Source: Erythrocercus mccallii
Taxonomy: Eukaryota > Chordata > Aves > Passeriformes > Dicruridae
Length of the DNA: 64,000 nucleotides
NCBI GenBank assembly: GCA_013397435.1
Contig: VZRG01000265.1
Location: 563,307 to 627,306 of the forward strand
Direction: 5' to 3'
Within the stretch, counting starts at the first letter, position 1; every line of letters starts with the position of its first letter. Both the position numbers and the translations under genes were made by a program. The notes under the pieces were generated by a model. It was not told where the DNA came from, did not search any database, and saw only the letters and a list, made by a program, of their open reading frames with translations. Shown here in pieces: positions 61,065 to 64,000 of the stretch.

Positions 61065-64000
61065 TATAAATATAAAATTTAAATTGCAAGATGTAGAACT
61101 GATGATTGAGCTTTATAAATGTCACAATTTCACCAAATGGTGTAATAACCATTTTGTTCTAGTCACAGGGAGCATAATACCTGAAAACGTAATGCCAATT
61201 AATTTACATCTCTTAAATTCATACAGCATATGAATGCAGTGTATCTGCATTGATTTATCAAGGTAGAATAGGTATTCTGAGCTAAGGATTTTTTCTACCA
61301 TTGTAATCATGATTTGTTTTTGAATGATGCAATTAAGCTATCAGAGGCTCACTCCTGTGAAATATTTGCTTCCACAAATAAATAGATTTTTGCTCTTACA
61401 CTGCTGCTATTCACAGATTTGAATGTCTCACACACTGATCAGGTGCAATTAATCTAGCAAAACTATGTGATATACAACTCATATCTGTCTCTGTGCGAAA
61501 AAGACCAACAAAAACCAAACAGAACTGTCTACAACTTTGCTATAAAAATTCCTGGTTTTTTTTAATATTTATCAACTCTCTTCTTGTGGCTGTTACCTAA
61601 CAAAGATGCCTATTTTATTTAATGATATTCCATCATACCTTTGTTGTCCTCTTCTATTACAAATTGTTTTCTACCATATTTTTGGGAACTTAAGGCAATT
61701 TTCCTTTTAGAAATATTTAGTTCAGTCAGCTTACCTGGAGTAACAGGAACCACTTAAGATATTTGTTGAAATATATTAAGTTAGTTCAGCTAGCTGTCTA
61801 ATCTATTTTAGAATGAATCTTCATAATTTATATAATTGAAACATGGCAAATACAATAATAGATATTCTGGCTGCCTGTTGCTTTACTAAAAACCCAAAAT
61901 GTCTCTAGAATCCTGCTAGCAGTTTACTTCAGTAGAAGGAGATATGTTTATCTTGTTGCTTGCTTCTAAAGGGAAAACCTCTTTTCAGTATTCTCTTGAT
62001 AATAAATATCTTGCTGTTTACCAGCTAGTACCATTAGAAGTATATGTAGTAATGAACCACATAATAATTGTGCATCAAGGGGCTGTTAGCACTGACTTGT
62101 AATTTAAAAGTATATCATAAACAAGATGATCACGGATCAGTTACTGACAACTGAACTATGTTTATTTATGCTATTTTAAGGTTTGCTTGCAGACCTACGT
62201 TTCATCTTCATGTGTGGTGTAGCTCTGTGGATCCTGTAGCTATTTTTAATCAACTGGGACAGTGTGTTTGCCATTCTCTTTCTACTGAAAATGTGGAAAA
62301 AAGGTATTCATAGTTGTCCACAACAGTCACCATCAACAGAAGTGCAACTGCTCTTGTGCTAAAATGCTGTTTTAGGAAGCCAGCATTTTCTCTACATTAT
62401 TAATAATTGTTCAAGGGAGCAGCAGCCTGCTCAGGCTGTGTTGAGAGTACAGTCCTGCCAGCCTGCTCACCAGGAGCGAGCAACAGGTTAAAGCTTTGCC
62501 CCATCTGGGATATCTGAAAATGCTGATGGCCACTGGAGCCTTGCACAGCAGTTTATGTACTTCAAAGGTTCAAATTAACATCAGGGTCCCATTGCACTGA
62601 GTGCCTGGGTGCAATGCAAAATGTTCTGTAACCTTCCTGAGATTTACTGCAGCCTACGTGTGCTCAGTGCAGTCATTTTGTGTGGGAAACATCCGGTGCC
62701 CAAGGACAGTGCTAAATACTCACTGTGTGGGGAAACATTAAGAAGTAGAAACTGTACAAATACAGTGCATTGAAGAGCCAGTTAATTAAAATACTTGCCT
62801 ATTTCCATGTTTTAGTATGGCTTCTAAAAGTCAATGAATGTGTTAGAGAAATAATTTATATTTTTTGATTCTGAGCAACAAAAAACCGTACTTATATAGG
62901 GGATGTGAGTGTCCTTTCAGTAGAAAAGTCACAAAACTTTGGGTTGTGGATCACTATTCTCTTGGGAAGATCACTGCCCTTTATTATATCTGCATTTTAT
63001 TATAATTTCATGTAAATAAATCTTTGTGAAAAATTATCAAACTAACAAAAGTATATTAGGCCAAAGGCTTTCTTTTTAGTTGCCTTTTTATTGTAGCATA
63101 AATACGATTTCAAAGCGTGGTCCTGTAGAAGGCAAATTCTGAAAAGCAAAGTTCTTACACAAATTTTCTCATCTTATACACTGAATCTGAACTGAACTTA
63201 TCTGTATAAATAGCTTAAAAATGTATATCAAATGTTTGTATAATTACATTATATTGCATTAAAAATAAATCTCAGTCTTTAAAAGGTAGATAAGAAATCC
63301 ACAGCTTGAAAAAAGAAACAGCTCCATACAAAGAAGGCATTTATGTTTAACCAAATGTGTCATACACCAAGTATGACAGATCAAAGTACTGTTTAGAGTC
63401 TTGAGTTCTCCAAGTCAATACCTTTTTGTTTTTCTGGAAATAAACAATTTTTCCATTGTGTATTTAAATATTTATTGTTTGCTTTTAATGTAGATATTGG
63501 ATTATTTTACAGTGTTAAGGTTTGGACTTGCTACAACTGATCAAGAATTTCACTTCTGGTGTTTACATACATTTTCTGGTTTAATTGCTAGAAAAGTCTT
63601 TGATCGAATTAATGAGGAAGGCTCTTTCCCTTGTTAGTGTATTTCAAGTTGGAAAATTGAAAAAGCTATGGATTAATAAGCAATGGATCAGTGGGCAGGT
63701 AGAGAGGAAGAGGAGCTTGTCTAGTATTTCTTTGATTGTTTGTTTAATTAAAAGTAACTGGTGATGCAGTACCCGCAGTTCTGTGATCTGTGATCGCTTA
63801 AAGTCTGTTGTCTACTATGCACCTATTCCTGGCATTCTTCAAGGAGATATTTTGAGAGTTGGGAATAAGCTGTATACTTTTGTTGCCCCAGCCATTTCTT
63901 TCAGTCGTTCGCAGGAAAAGGTCTGAAAGGACTGAATGTCTGTGCAATGGAGTTCCCCTAGAAATTCAGAGTGATTGCTGCCAGAAGATGTTATTTATTT

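Larger units (their letters stand above)
45966..64000 (+). other. GNAL: GNAL intron 4, distal part to window end
   Basis: About 18 kb of mostly AT-rich sequence. I found no GNAL exon 5 and no other recognised gene. It holds a T-rich tract (47815-47860), the second candidate splice target at 50512, a G/C-richer patch at 59930-60240, another at 62410-62710, and a perfect AT hairpin at 61033-61064. The open frames here (up to about 106 codons, 57531-57851) show no known motif. Confidence 0.65.

Noticed and set aside
19349..64000. GNAL exon 5 or later within the window
   Set aside because: I searched by eye for codings of EFFDHVKKLW and CFERSNEYQLIDC after a phase-0 acceptor and found none. The 42033 interval does not resemble it.
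1..64000. CRISPR arrays, tRNA or rRNA genes, intact retrovirus or DNA transposon
   Set aside because: No regularly spaced repeats, no cloverleaf or rRNA core, no long LTR pair and no intact transposase or polymerase frame were seen.

Overview
The window looks like nuclear DNA from a bird. The main evidence is several CR1-type LINE fragments (893-1146, 7529-7690, 31560-32060, 45120-45965), some ending in the typical CR1 3' tail, together with a spliced vertebrate G-protein gene, long AT-rich introns and a single CpG island. Nothing prokaryotic, plasmid-like or phage-like is present. I cannot name the species.

The only gene I can identify with confidence is GNAL, which encodes the olfactory/striatal stimulatory G-protein alpha subunit (G-alpha-olf). 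It lies on the + strand. Four coding exons are present: 17599-17737, 18084-18156, 18989-19043 and 19229-19348. They splice cleanly (donor phases 1, 2, 0, 0) into the first 129 residues. These cover the lipidated N-terminus, the P-loop and the start of the helical domain. The remaining two thirds of the protein (switch regions, the rest of the GTPase domain and the receptor-binding C-terminus) are not in the window, so intron 4 is at least 44.6 kb long.

Layout: 1 to about 16650 is upstream DNA with no recognisable gene, holding one sense CR1 copy, one antisense CR1 copy and one weaker antisense CR1-like stretch. About 16660-17960 is a CpG-rich promoter and first-exon region, interrupted by a 122-base assembly gap (16955-17076). 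17599-19348 holds the four GNAL coding exons. 19349-64000 is intron 4 of GNAL, with CR1 copies, a probable ancient MIR-type SINE (about 44190-44303), microsatellites, perfect inverted repeats, a second 55-base gap (30093-30147) and one well-formed but unidentified candidate exon (42033-42118) that can splice in frame from GNAL exon 4.

I found no clear undescribed system. The observations most worth following up are the candidate cassette/terminal exon pair in intron 4, the GNAS-like N-terminus of this avian G-alpha-olf, a start-stop upstream ORF before the GNAL start codon, and several perfect hairpin-forming sequences. No computation was run. All calls come from reading the sequence and from remembered family knowledge.
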